Origin: Streptomyces marinisediminis
GTDB taxonomy: Bacteria > Actinomycetota > Actinomycetes > Streptomycetales > Streptomycetaceae
Assembly (NCBI RefSeq): GCF_026262575.1
Contig: NZ_JAPKFL010000023.1
Coordinates: 1 to 64,000 of the forward strand
Reading direction: 5' to 3'
Length of the DNA stretch: 64,000 nt
The translations under genes were made by a program, and so were the position numbers. Below are positions 1-7,733 of this stretch, piece by piece (the first letter of the stretch is position 1; each line of letters starts with the position of its first letter). The notes beneath the pieces are model-generated. The model made no database searches and was not told the origin of the DNA. It worked only from the letters and a program-made list of their open reading frames with translations.

Positions 1-200
1 ACCTTGCCGGCGCCCGCCTTTTCCGAGTGTGTTGTGCCGCTCGGTGTGGTGCCTCCGGCCGTTCACCCGCTGCCCGTGGTGCGGGCGCGTGCGGGCATGC
101 CCGCACGGTGCGGCGCAGCCGTAGGGCGAGCGGGACGTCGGCTCCGGGACGGTCCCCTGCGCCTTGCGCCTGCCGAGAGGAGGCGGCGCGTGGGGCCCCG

Positions 201-1511
201 TCACAGGCGGCCGGCCGCCTTGAGTGCGAGGTAGGCGTCGGCGAGGGCGGGTGCCAGGGCTTCGGGGCCGGCGTCGACGACCGTCGTTCCGTGACGCCGC
301 AGGCGATCGGCCGTGTGGCGGCGTTCCTGCTGGACTCTCGCGGCCGCCGCGGCCTCGTACACGGCGTCCACGGAGCCGCGCGCGCCGGCCATCTCCGCGA
401 TGCGCGGGTCGGCGACGGAGGCGACCAGGACGGTGTGCCGCTGCGCGAGCCGCGGCAGCGCGGGCAGCAGGCCGTGTTCGACCGGAGCCGCGTCGAGCCC
501 GGTCAGGAGCACCACGAGCGAGCGTTGGCGAACGTGGTGCAGCACCGCCGAGGCCATGCCCGGGGCGTCCGTCTCCACCAGGCCGGCTTCGAGCGGAGCC
601 ATGGCTTCGACCAGGGCGGGCAGCAGGTCGTTGGCCGTGCGTCCCCGCACGCTCGCCCGCACGCGGCGGTCGTAGGCCAGAAAGTCCACCCGGTCCCCGG
701 CGCGCCCGGCGATCGTGGCCAGCAGCAGGGCGGCGTCCATCGCGGCGTCGAGACGGGGCACGTCGCCGACGCGGCCCGCCGCCGTGCGGCCGGTGTCGAG
801 GACCACCAGGATGCGCCGGTCCCGCTCGGGTCGCCAGGTACGGACGGCGAGCGACGACTGGCGTGCCGTGGCCCTCCAGTCGATGGAGCGGGTGTCGTCG
901 CCGGGGATGTAGGCGCGGAGGCTGTCGAACTCGGTGCCCTCGCCGCGGGTGAGCACGCTCGTGCGGCCGTCGAGCTCGCGCAGCCGGGCCAGCTTGGCCG
1001 GCACGTGCTTGCGGCTGCGGAAGGCGGGGAGGACCCGTACCGTCCAGGGAGCCAGGTGGTTGCCCTGGCGGGCGGCCAGTCCGAGGGGCCCGTAGGAGCG
1101 TACGGTCACGCGGTGTGCGCTGCGGTCGCCGCGGCGGGAGGGCGCGAGCCGGGTGGTGATCCGCCGGCGCTCGCCCGCGGGGATGTCGACGGTGTGGCGG
1201 GAGGCGGCGGTGCCGGAGCCGGGGGGCCAGGCACTGGGCGGCCAGGCGTCGCGGACGCGGGCCCGCAGCCGGCGGGCGGCGGGGTTGGCGATCGTGAGGT
1301 GCACGGTGGCCTGCTGACCCAGTCGAACTGATGTGTCACCTACACGGGTGAACTGGAGCGTTCGCACTGGCGCGGCGCGCGCGAGGTCGTACAGAATTGC
1401 GATGGCGAGGACGAGTTGGACGGTCAGGATGCCGGTCCAACTCGGCAGAAGCAGGCCGACGACGAGCGTGCCCAGGGCAGCGAGGAGTGCCGCGCGTCCG
1501 GTGAGAGCCAT
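201..1511 (-). CDS. DUF58 domain protein (MoxR-partner, vWA-like)
   Basis: 436 residues. Two hydrophobic segments lie near the N-terminus (about residues 8-45), followed by a soluble part. The DUF58 signature is clear: GDDTRSIDWRATAR near residue 225, then RDRRILVVLDTGR, the start of a von Willebrand A-like fold. DUF58 proteins are encoded beside MoxR AAA ATPases and are thought to be their membrane-linked partners in envelope assembly or cofactor loading; the exact role in actinomycetes is not established. It is the last gene of a five-gene minus-strand run, 14 bases after the MoxR stop. The ATG at 1511 is chosen because it puts the membrane segments at the start. Family call is firm, function is inference. 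Confidence 0.88.
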   Translation of the reverse strand: MALTGRAALLAALGTLVVGLLLPSWTGILTVQLVLAIAILYDLARAAPVRTLQFTRVGDTSVRLGQQATVHLTIANPAARRLRARVRDAWPPSAWPPGSGTAASRHTVDIPAGERRRITTRLAPSRRGDRSAHRVTVRSYGPLGLAARQGNHLAPWTVRVLPAFRSRKHVPAKLARLRELDGRTSVLTRGEGTEFDSLRAYIPGDDTRSIDWRATARQSSLAVRTWRPERDRRILVVLDTGRTAAGRVGDVPRLDAAMDAALLLATIAGRAGDRVDFLAYDRRVRASVRGRTANDLLPALVEAMAPLEAGLVETDAPGMASAVLHHVRQRSLVVLLTGLDAAPVEHGLLPALPRLAQRHTVLVASVADPRIAEMAGARGSVDAVYEAAAAARVQQERRHTADRLRRHGTTVVDAGPEALAPALADAYLALKAAGRL

Positions 1512-1525
1512 GGTTACCTCACCGG

Positions 1526-2491
1526 TCAGCGCGGTACGGGGACACGGGCGAGGATCGAGTTGAGCACGCTGTCGGAGGTGACGCCTTCCATCTCCGCTTC
1601 CGGCCGTAGCTGGACGCGGTGGCGGAGGGTGGGAAGCGCCAGGGCTTTGACGTCGTCGGGGATGACGTAGTCGCGGCCGGTGAGCCAGGCCCAGGCGCGG
1701 GCGGTGGACAGCAGGGCGGTGGCCCCACGCGGGGAGGCACCGAGGCTCAGGGAGGGGGATTCACGCGTGGCACGGCAGATATCGACGATGTAGCCGGCGA
1801 TCTCCGAGGAGACGGCGGTTCGGGCGACGGCGTCGCGTGCGGCGTCCAGTTCAGCGGGGCCGGCGACGGCGCGGACGCCCGCCGCGTCGAGGTCGCGCGG
1901 GCTGAACCCAGCGGCGTGGCGGGTCAGGACGCTGATCTCGTCCTGCCGTGAGGGCAGGTGCACGGTGAGTTTGAGCAGGAAGCGGTCGAGTTGGGCTTCG
2001 GGAAGGGGGTACGTGCCCTCGTACTCGACCGGGTTCTGGGTGGCGGCCACCAGAAAGGGCTCAGGCAGCGTGCGCGGTACGCCGTCGACGGAGACCTGGC
2101 GCTCCTCCATCGCCTCCAGGAGCGACGCCTGCGTCTTCGGCGGCGTCCGGTTGATCTCGTCGGCGAGGAGGAGGTTGGTGAAGACCGGTCCGGGCTGGAA
2201 GGAGAACTTGGCGCTGCGCGCGTCGTAGACCAGTGAGCCGGTGACGTCACTGGGCATCAGGTCCGGGGTGAACTGCACGCGCTTGGTGTCGAGTTCCAAG
2301 CTGGCCGCCAGCGTGCGGACCAGGAGCGTCTTGGCCACCCCGGGTACACCTTCCAACAAGACGTGGCCTCGGCAGAGCAGGGCGACGACCACCCCGGTCA
2401 CGGCGGCGTCCTGTCCTACGACGGCCTTCGCGATCTCGGCTCGAACGGCCTCCAGGGCCGTGCGCGCGGTGGTTGCTGAGGGGGCGCTCAC
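1526..2491 (-). CDS. MoxR-family AAA+ ATPase
   Basis: 321 residues, normal for the family. Walker A is GVPGVAKT at residues 48-55. Walker B is LLADEINR, and the MoxR hallmark NPVEYEGTYPLPEAQLDRF follows. MoxR ATPases act as chaperones that insert cofactors or remodel partners carrying vWA domains, here probably the adjacent DUF58 protein. The GTG at 2491 is preferred over longer in-frame extensions because MSAPSATTARTALEAV leads straight into the conserved N-terminal helix and because it gives a four-base GTGA overlap with the upstream DUF4350 stop, implying translational coupling. The 419-codon upstream extension is Arg/Pro-rich read-through of another frame. Confidence 0.93.
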   Translation of the reverse strand: MSAPSATTARTALEAVRAEIAKAVVGQDAAVTGVVVALLCRGHVLLEGVPGVAKTLLVRTLAASLELDTKRVQFTPDLMPSDVTGSLVYDARSAKFSFQPGPVFTNLLLADEINRTPPKTQASLLEAMEERQVSVDGVPRTLPEPFLVAATQNPVEYEGTYPLPEAQLDRFLLKLTVHLPSRQDEISVLTRHAAGFSPRDLDAAGVRAVAGPAELDAARDAVARTAVSSEIAGYIVDICRATRESPSLSLGASPRGATALLSTARAWAWLTGRDYVIPDDVKALALPTLRHRVQLRPEAEMEGVTSDSVLNSILARVPVPR

Positions 2492-3804
2492 GAGGTGCCG
2501 TCCTTGTCTGTCGGTGCGGTCGTCGGGTCGGTCGGTGCTGTCGTCGGTGGAGGCTGTGCCGAAGTGCCCGGTGGGGCGTCGGTTCGGCCGTGTCCGGGCG
2601 GGCGCCCCGCCGGGGCGATCTGCTGTTCCAACCGGTCGAGGTCGTCGGCGAGGCGTACGAGCGCGGCGTCGTCGGTGGGGGCCGGGCCGAAGAGGAGGGC
2701 GCGGGTGGCGGCGCTGTCGGCGCCGGCGTACCGGGCGAGGGCGGGAAGGACGGCGTCCTCGGAGTCTGCCAGGGCCGAAGGGAGGCCCAGGGCGGGAGCG
2801 AGTCGGCCGCGGGTCGCGGAGCGCAACGCGGCGGCCGCGTGGTCCCGGGCGTTGGCCTGGCGGTACAGCCGGGCCCGGCCTTCGGTGGCCTCCGCGGCGG
2901 GCACCGTGACGGGGAGGCGCTCGGGCACGAGGGGGCCGAGGCGGCGGGCTCGCCACAGCGCCGCCAGGCCGAGCGCGATGGCCAGTTGCAGGGACCCGAA
3001 CAGCCAGCCGTCGGGGAGGAGGTCGGCCAGCCCCTGGTCGCCTTCGCGGTCGGCGGCAGGGTCGGTGGGAGTGGGGAGGTACCAGACGAGGCGGTCGTGG
3101 GAGCCGAGGAGTTGCAGTGCCAGCGAGGCGTTGCCCTGCTCGTCGAGGTGCTCGTTGTGCAGAAACTCCGCGGTTCCGGTGATCACCGTGTCGCCGGCGG
3201 CGGTCGGTACGCGCAGCAGGGTGGGCAGACCGTCGCTGGGGTAGCAGGCGTCGACGGGCGGGGAGCCGTCCGCCGTCTCGGCGCGGTAGCCGACGCCGCC
3301 GAGGCGCGCGGTGCCCGCGCGGCGCGCGTAGTCGGCGTCGCAGCGCGGTGCGAGCGCGTCGGTCGTCGGGGTCGGGCGCACGGCCACGACGCCCGGCGCC
3401 AGGTCCGGCACGACGTGTGCGCCGGGGGCGAGCAGCACGGTGCGGCCGGCACCGCCGGACAGCGCGGCGTGCAGCCGGTCGCGCTGGTCGGCGCCGAGCA
3501 GCGCGGGGCGGGCGACGAGCACGGTGGTCTCGGCGTCGACCGCCCGGGTCGCCTCGGCCGTGGTGGTGGCCACGGTGACGTGCACACCCCGGTCGCGCAG
3601 GAGTTCGGCCACCGCTCGGCTGCCGTTGCGGTCGGCGGAGCGCGGGTCCAGTGCGCCGTGCTGCTCGCCCGAGCGGATCAGGGCGACGGCGGCGGCGGTG
3701 AGGAGGAGGATGGTCAGTGCGATCAGAACGCCGCGGGAGCGGAGCCACACCTGCCGGGCGGTGGGCGACACGGACGTGGAGGCGGTGGGGGAGACGCCGT
3801 TCAC
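2488..3804 (-). CDS. DUF4350 domain membrane protein
   Basis: 438 residues. An N-terminal membrane helix (about 20-42, GVLIALTILLLTAAAVALI) precedes an external or periplasmic-type domain containing the GSRAVAELLRDRGVHV motif typical of DUF4350. A second hydrophobic segment occurs near residue 265 (GSLQLAIALGLAALWRARRLGP), followed by a cytosolic tail rich in Pro and Thr. DUF4350 proteins occur almost only in MoxR-DUF58-DUF4129 operons; their biochemical role is unknown. The start is GTG at 3804, overlapping the DUF4129 stop as GTGA; its own stop overlaps the moxR start the same way. Both overlaps support co-translation of the three products. Confidence 0.85.
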   Translation of the reverse strand: MNGVSPTASTSVSPTARQVWLRSRGVLIALTILLLTAAAVALIRSGEQHGALDPRSADRNGSRAVAELLRDRGVHVTVATTTAEATRAVDAETTVLVARPALLGADQRDRLHAALSGGAGRTVLLAPGAHVVPDLAPGVVAVRPTPTTDALAPRCDADYARRAGTARLGGVGYRAETADGSPPVDACYPSDGLPTLLRVPTAAGDTVITGTAEFLHNEHLDEQGNASLALQLLGSHDRLVWYLPTPTDPAADREGDQGLADLLPDGWLFGSLQLAIALGLAALWRARRLGPLVPERLPVTVPAAEATEGRARLYRQANARDHAAAALRSATRGRLAPALGLPSALADSEDAVLPALARYAGADSAATRALLFGPAPTDDAALVRLADDLDRLEQQIAPAGRPPGHGRTDAPPGTSAQPPPTTAPTDPTTAPTDKDGTS

Positions 3805-4487
3805 GGGCGGCCTCCCGAGGACGGCGTGGCCAGGTGGGGCCTGGCCCGTTCCAGGGCGGCGTCGAGGTCGGCCAGGTGCCGGTAGGCGGCCGGGGAGGCG
3901 GTGCGTTCGGCGTAGGTGACCTCGTCGAAGGCCCGGGCGGCGGCGCGCAGGGCGTCGGCGTGGTGCGGCAGGGCCTGCCCGGCCTCGGCGGCGGCCTCGT
4001 CCGCGGTACGGCCGGGGCGGGGTTCGAGCAGGGTGCGCTCCTCCAGCGCCCGTACGACCGCGCGCATGCGCTCCTGCACGGCGGCGTTCCACTGCTCGGC
4101 CCCGGCGTGCCGCTCGGCGGCGGCGCGGTGGTCGGCCGCCGAGCGCGGCGCGTCGGGGAAGAGGGTGCCCGTGGCGCCGCGCGCCTCCGGCCGGAGCGCG
4201 CCCAGCCGCAGACGCAGCGCCACCACCAGGGCCACGACGAGGCAGACGATGACGACCACCCCGGTCACGCCGCCGGGAGTGAGGTCCACGGCGGAGTTCA
4301 GGAGGTCCTCCAGGCGCTCCAGCAGCCACTCCAGCGCCCGCTCCGCCAGGCCCGGCTCATCGGCCTGGTAGCGCGGCTTGGACAGCTCGCGCTCGGCGGC
4401 CTCCCGGGCGGCGTCGCGGCCGATGGTGATCGGCACGTCGTCACCGGCGGGCGCCGTACCGGCGTACCACGGTGGGGCCGTCCGCAT
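3801..4487 (-). CDS. DUF4129 domain membrane protein
   Basis: 228 residues from ATG 4487; GTG at 4493 would add two. The N-terminus has the pattern DAAREAAERELSKPRY used by actinobacterial DUF4129 proteins. One strong membrane helix (VTGVVVIVCLVVALVVAL) follows, then a soluble domain with RMRAVVRALEERTLLEPRPGRTADE, the DUF4129 core, and FDEVTYAERTASPAAYRHL. In other bacteria DUF4129 is found fused to transglutaminase-like proteins or beside MoxR. Its stop overlaps the DUF4350 start. Function unknown; probably part of a membrane complex with DUF58, DUF4350 and MoxR. Confidence 0.85.
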   Translation of the reverse strand: MRTAPPWYAGTAPAGDDVPITIGRDAAREAAERELSKPRYQADEPGLAERALEWLLERLEDLLNSAVDLTPGGVTGVVVIVCLVVALVVALRLRLGALRPEARGATGTLFPDAPRSAADHRAAAERHAGAEQWNAAVQERMRAVVRALEERTLLEPRPGRTADEAAAEAGQALPHHADALRAAARAFDEVTYAERTASPAAYRHLADLDAALERARPHLATPSSGGRP

Positions 4488-4508
4488 GGTCACCCCGCCA
4501 CCCGTCCG

Positions 4509-5834
4509 TCAGTGCCCCTGGGCGCCGGTGCCCGGCCGGCCCGGGGCGTGGCCGTGGGCGCCGGCGGCGCGGGCGAGTTCGAGGTCGAGTCCCTCGCGGC
4601 GGATGCGGGCGTCGATGTAGAGCAGGGCCGTCACTCCGGCGTTGAAGGGGAGCGTGATCGTGGAGGTGAGCACCGAACCGATGCCGAGGACGATCAGGTA
4701 CGACCAGGTGAGTTCGGTGGGGGCGCCGAACGGTCCGGTCGACGCGCCGCTCACGGCACCCGCGATGAGGGACGTCGGGATGGAGATGACGAAGCCGAGG
4801 ACCGCGACGATGAGCGCCGCGAGGAGCTGGATGCCGAAGATGCGCCACCACGAGCCGCGCACGAGCCTGGCGGAGCGCTGCAGCGCGGTCAGGACGCCGG
4901 AGCGCTCCAGCATGAGCGCGGGCGCGGAGAGGGTGAACCGAATCCACAGCCAGACCACCAGCACCAGGCCGCCCAGCCCGCCCAGCAGGGCCAGGAACGC
5001 TCCACCGGCGCCGCCCAGCAGCACGCCGGGCAGCACGCAGACGAGCATCGTGCTGACCAGGATGAGGGTGACCAGCACGGTGAGGCCGAGGAGGCGCAGC
5101 AGCCGCGGCCGGGCGTCGTGCCAGGCCTCGCCCATGGTGACCGGGCGGCCGAGCACGGCACGGCTGACCACCATGGTGAGCATGGCGGTGGCGATGACGG
5201 TGCCGACCAGGGTGGCGAGTCCACCGACGCCGCTGCTGGCCGCGGTCTGGGTCAGGGCGTCCGAGACCTGGTCCATGCTCGGCGTCGGGTCGTTCTGGAG
5301 CTCGACGAGGGCCTGCTGGTCGCTGAACCACAGCCGGGTGAGGACGGTGGTGACGAGCTGGATCACCACGGCCACGCCGAGTGCGATGCCCAGAACGGGC
5401 CGCCAGTGGGCCCGCATGGTGGAGATGGCGCCGTCGAGGATCTCGCCGACGCCCAGCGGGCGCAGGGGAATCACGCCGGGCTTGGCGGCCTGCGGAGGGT
5501 GCCAGCCCCCGCCCCAGCCGCCGGGCTGCTGCCCGTAGCCGCCCCCGTACTGGTCGTGCTGACCGTACTGGCCGTGGTGTCCTGGCGCTCCCATCTGCGC
5601 CGGGCCGCCGGGGTAGGTCGGTGGCGGACCGCCGGGGGCGTTCCAGCCCTGCGGGGGCGGCTGCTGCGCGGCCCAGCCGGTCGGCGGGCGGCCTCCGGGC
5701 GGGGGCGGCGCGTCGCCGGACGGCTGCGCGGTGTCGCCGGACGGCGGCCGCTGCTCGTCGCGGTCGCGGTCCTCCCCTCGGGGCTCGCGGTCGCCGGAGG
5801 ACCCGGGCGAGGCCCAGCCCGGAGCGTCGTTCAC
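4509..5834 (-). CDS. Glycerophosphoryl diester phosphodiesterase membrane-domain protein
   Basis: 441 residues. The first 130 or so are a disordered Pro/Gly/Gln-rich cytosolic tail. The rest is a multi-helix membrane region with about six hydrophobic segments and the signature GVIPLRPLGVGEILDGAISTM, typical of the GPDPase_memb family in actinomycetes. No catalytic GPDPase domain is present, so enzymatic activity should not be assumed. It is first in the minus-strand MoxR operon, 21 bases before the DUF4129 start, and diverges from mtnA across 111 bases that must hold both promoters. GTG 5834 has GAAGGTGAG upstream as ribosome site. Confidence 0.8.
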   Translation of the reverse strand: MNDAPGWASPGSSGDREPRGEDRDRDEQRPPSGDTAQPSGDAPPPPGGRPPTGWAAQQPPPQGWNAPGGPPPTYPGGPAQMGAPGHHGQYGQHDQYGGGYGQQPGGWGGGWHPPQAAKPGVIPLRPLGVGEILDGAISTMRAHWRPVLGIALGVAVVIQLVTTVLTRLWFSDQQALVELQNDPTPSMDQVSDALTQTAASSGVGGLATLVGTVIATAMLTMVVSRAVLGRPVTMGEAWHDARPRLLRLLGLTVLVTLILVSTMLVCVLPGVLLGGAGGAFLALLGGLGGLVLVVWLWIRFTLSAPALMLERSGVLTALQRSARLVRGSWWRIFGIQLLAALIVAVLGFVISIPTSLIAGAVSGASTGPFGAPTELTWSYLIVLGIGSVLTSTITLPFNAGVTALLYIDARIRREGLDLELARAAGAHGHAPGRPGTGAQGH

Positions 5835-5945
5835 GGGTGCTCACCTTCGCTCGCGTGTCACGGTTGTGGCAGCCATCGTGCCATGGGGGTCTTCCCCGTG
5901 TGCGGGGCCCTGCCCCTGACCGCCGGCAGCGGGCAGACTGGGCGG

Positions 5946-7058
5946 ATGGCTGATCACGACGCGAACCCGCCTCCCGTCCTGCGCTGGGAGGACTCGCCCG
6001 ACGGTCCGGTGGTGGTGCTGCTGGACCAGACGCGCCTCCCGCACGAGGAGCGCGAGCACGTCTGTACGGACGTTCCCGCGCTGGTCGGGGCGGTACGCGA
6101 GCTGAAGGTGCGCGGGGCGCCGCTGCTGGGCGTCGCGGGCGCCTACGGGGTCGCGCTGGCGGCGGCCCGGGGGTACGACGTGGAGGACGCCGCCGTGCGG
6201 CTCGCCCGGGCCCGGCCCACCGCCGTCAACCTCGGCTACGGGGTGCGGCGCGCGCTGGCGGCCCACCGGCGGGCGGTGGCCGCCGGGGCGGACGCGGCGG
6301 GGGCCGCCGCCGAGGCGCTGGCGGAGGCCCGCGCGGTGCACCGGCAGGAGATCGCCGCGGGCGCGGCGATGGGCGAGCACGGCTGGGCGCTGCTGCGGGA
6401 GCTGCTGCCCGGTGGCGGCCTGCGCGTCCTGACGCACTGCAACACCGGCACCCTGGTCTCCGGCGGCGACGGCACGGCGCTCGCCGTGGTCCGGGCGGCG
6501 CACCGGGCGGGTGAGCTGCGCCGCCTGTGGGTGGACGAGACGCGCCCGCTGCTCCAGGGCTCGCGGCTGACGGCGTGGGAGGCGGCCCGCGAGGGCATGG
6601 CCTACTCGGTGCTGCCGGACGGTGCGGCCGGTTCGCTGTTCGCGGCCGGCGAGGTGGACGCCGTGCTGATCGGCGCCGACCGCATAGCCGCCGACGGCTC
6701 GGTGGCCAACAAGGTCGGGAGTTATCCGCTGGCGGTGCTGGCCCGCTACCATCACGTGCCGTTCGTCGTGGTGGCGCCGCTGAGTACGGTGGACCTGGCC
6801 ACGGCGGACGGTGCCGGGGTCGAAGTGGAGCAGCGTGCCGGTCACGAGGTGACGGAACTGGCGCCCGGTGCGCCGGCGGCGCCGCTGGGGGCGCAGGTGT
6901 ACAACCCGGCGTTCGACGTCACTCCGGCGGACCTGGTCACGGCCGTCGTCACGGAGGCGGGCGTGGTCTCCCCGGTGACCGGTGAGGGGCTCGCCGAGCT
7001 GTGTTCCCGCTCACGCACCACGGCATCAGGAACGGGTGATGGGATGATGAACGCATGA
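5946..7058 (+). CDS. mtnA: S-methyl-5-thioribose-1-phosphate isomerase
   Basis: 370 residues, normal for the eIF2B-alpha/MtnA family. It isomerises methylthioribose-1-phosphate to methylthioribulose-1-phosphate in methionine salvage. Visible family motifs are LKVRGAPLLGVAGAYG near residue 55, THCNTGTLVSGG near 165 with the catalytic Cys, and LIGADRIAADGSVANKVGS near 240 with the catalytic Asp. ATG 5946 is used because CAGACT, a streptomycete -10 variant, lies at 5934-5939, only six bases upstream, suggesting a leaderless or near-leaderless message. The ATG of mtrA overlaps its stop (ATGA). Longer in-frame starts run back through the divergent operon and are not real. Confidence 0.93.
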   Translation: MADHDANPPPVLRWEDSPDGPVVVLLDQTRLPHEEREHVCTDVPALVGAVRELKVRGAPLLGVAGAYGVALAAARGYDVEDAAVRLARARPTAVNLGYGVRRALAAHRRAVAAGADAAGAAAEALAEARAVHRQEIAAGAAMGEHGWALLRELLPGGGLRVLTHCNTGTLVSGGDGTALAVVRAAHRAGELRRLWVDETRPLLQGSRLTAWEAAREGMAYSVLPDGAAGSLFAAGEVDAVLIGADRIAADGSVANKVGSYPLAVLARYHHVPFVVVAPLSTVDLATADGAGVEVEQRAGHEVTELAPGAPAAPLGAQVYNPAFDVTPADLVTAVVTEAGVVSPVTGEGLAELCSRSRTTASGTGDGMMNA

Positions 7059-7732
7059 AAGGACGCGTCCTCGTCGTCGACGACGACACCGCGCTGGCGG
7101 AGATGCTCGGCATCGTGCTGCGCGGCGAAGGCTTCGAACCGTCGTTCGTCTCGGACGGCGACAAGGCGCTGGCCGCCTTCCGCGAGACCAAGCCGGACCT
7201 GGTCCTGCTGGACCTGATGCTGCCGGGCCGCGACGGCATCGAGGTGTGCCGGCTGATCCGCGCCGAGTCCGGCGTGCCGGTGGTGATGCTGACCGCCAAG
7301 AGCGACACGGTCGACGTCGTCGTCGGGCTGGAGTCCGGCGCGGACGACTACATCGTCAAGCCCTTCAAGCCCAAGGAGCTGGTGGCCCGCATCCGGGCGC
7401 GGCTGCGCCGTTCGGAGGAACCGGCGCCCGAACAGCTCACCATCGGTGACCTGGTGATCGACGTCGCCGGGCACTCCGTGAAGCGGGAGGGCACCTCCAT
7501 CGCGCTCACCCCGCTGGAGTTCGACCTGCTCGTCGCGCTGGCCCGCAAGCCGTGGCAGGTCTTCACCCGCGAGGTGCTGCTGGAGCAGGTCTGGGGCTAC
7601 CGGCACGCGGCCGACACCCGGCTGGTGAACGTGCACGTGCAGCGCCTGCGCTCGAAGGTGGAGAAGGACCCCGAGCGCCCGGAGATCGTGGTGACCGTCC
7701 GTGGCGTGGGCTACAAGGCGGGGCCGGGCTGA
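7055..7732 (+). CDS. mtrA: MtrA two-component response regulator (OmpR type)
   Basis: 225 residues. The receiver has the acidic pocket D9-D10 and phospho-acceptor D53 in LVLLDLMLPGRDG, and the switch Lys in YIVKPFKPKE. The C-terminal winged helix ends VVTVRGVGYKAGPG, typical of MtrA. In actinomycetes MtrA controls cell-wall remodelling, DNA replication and, in Streptomyces, development and antibiotic genes. It forms an operon with mtrB and lpqB: one base separates its stop from mtrB, and its ATG overlaps the mtnA stop. Identity follows from sequence and the mtrA-mtrB-lpqB order. Confidence 0.97.
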   Translation: MKGRVLVVDDDTALAEMLGIVLRGEGFEPSFVSDGDKALAAFRETKPDLVLLDLMLPGRDGIEVCRLIRAESGVPVVMLTAKSDTVDVVVGLESGADDYIVKPFKPKELVARIRARLRRSEEPAPEQLTIGDLVIDVAGHSVKREGTSIALTPLEFDLLVALARKPWQVFTREVLLEQVWGYRHAADTRLVNVHVQRLRSKVEKDPERPEIVVTVRGVGYKAGPG

Positions 7733-7733
7733 C

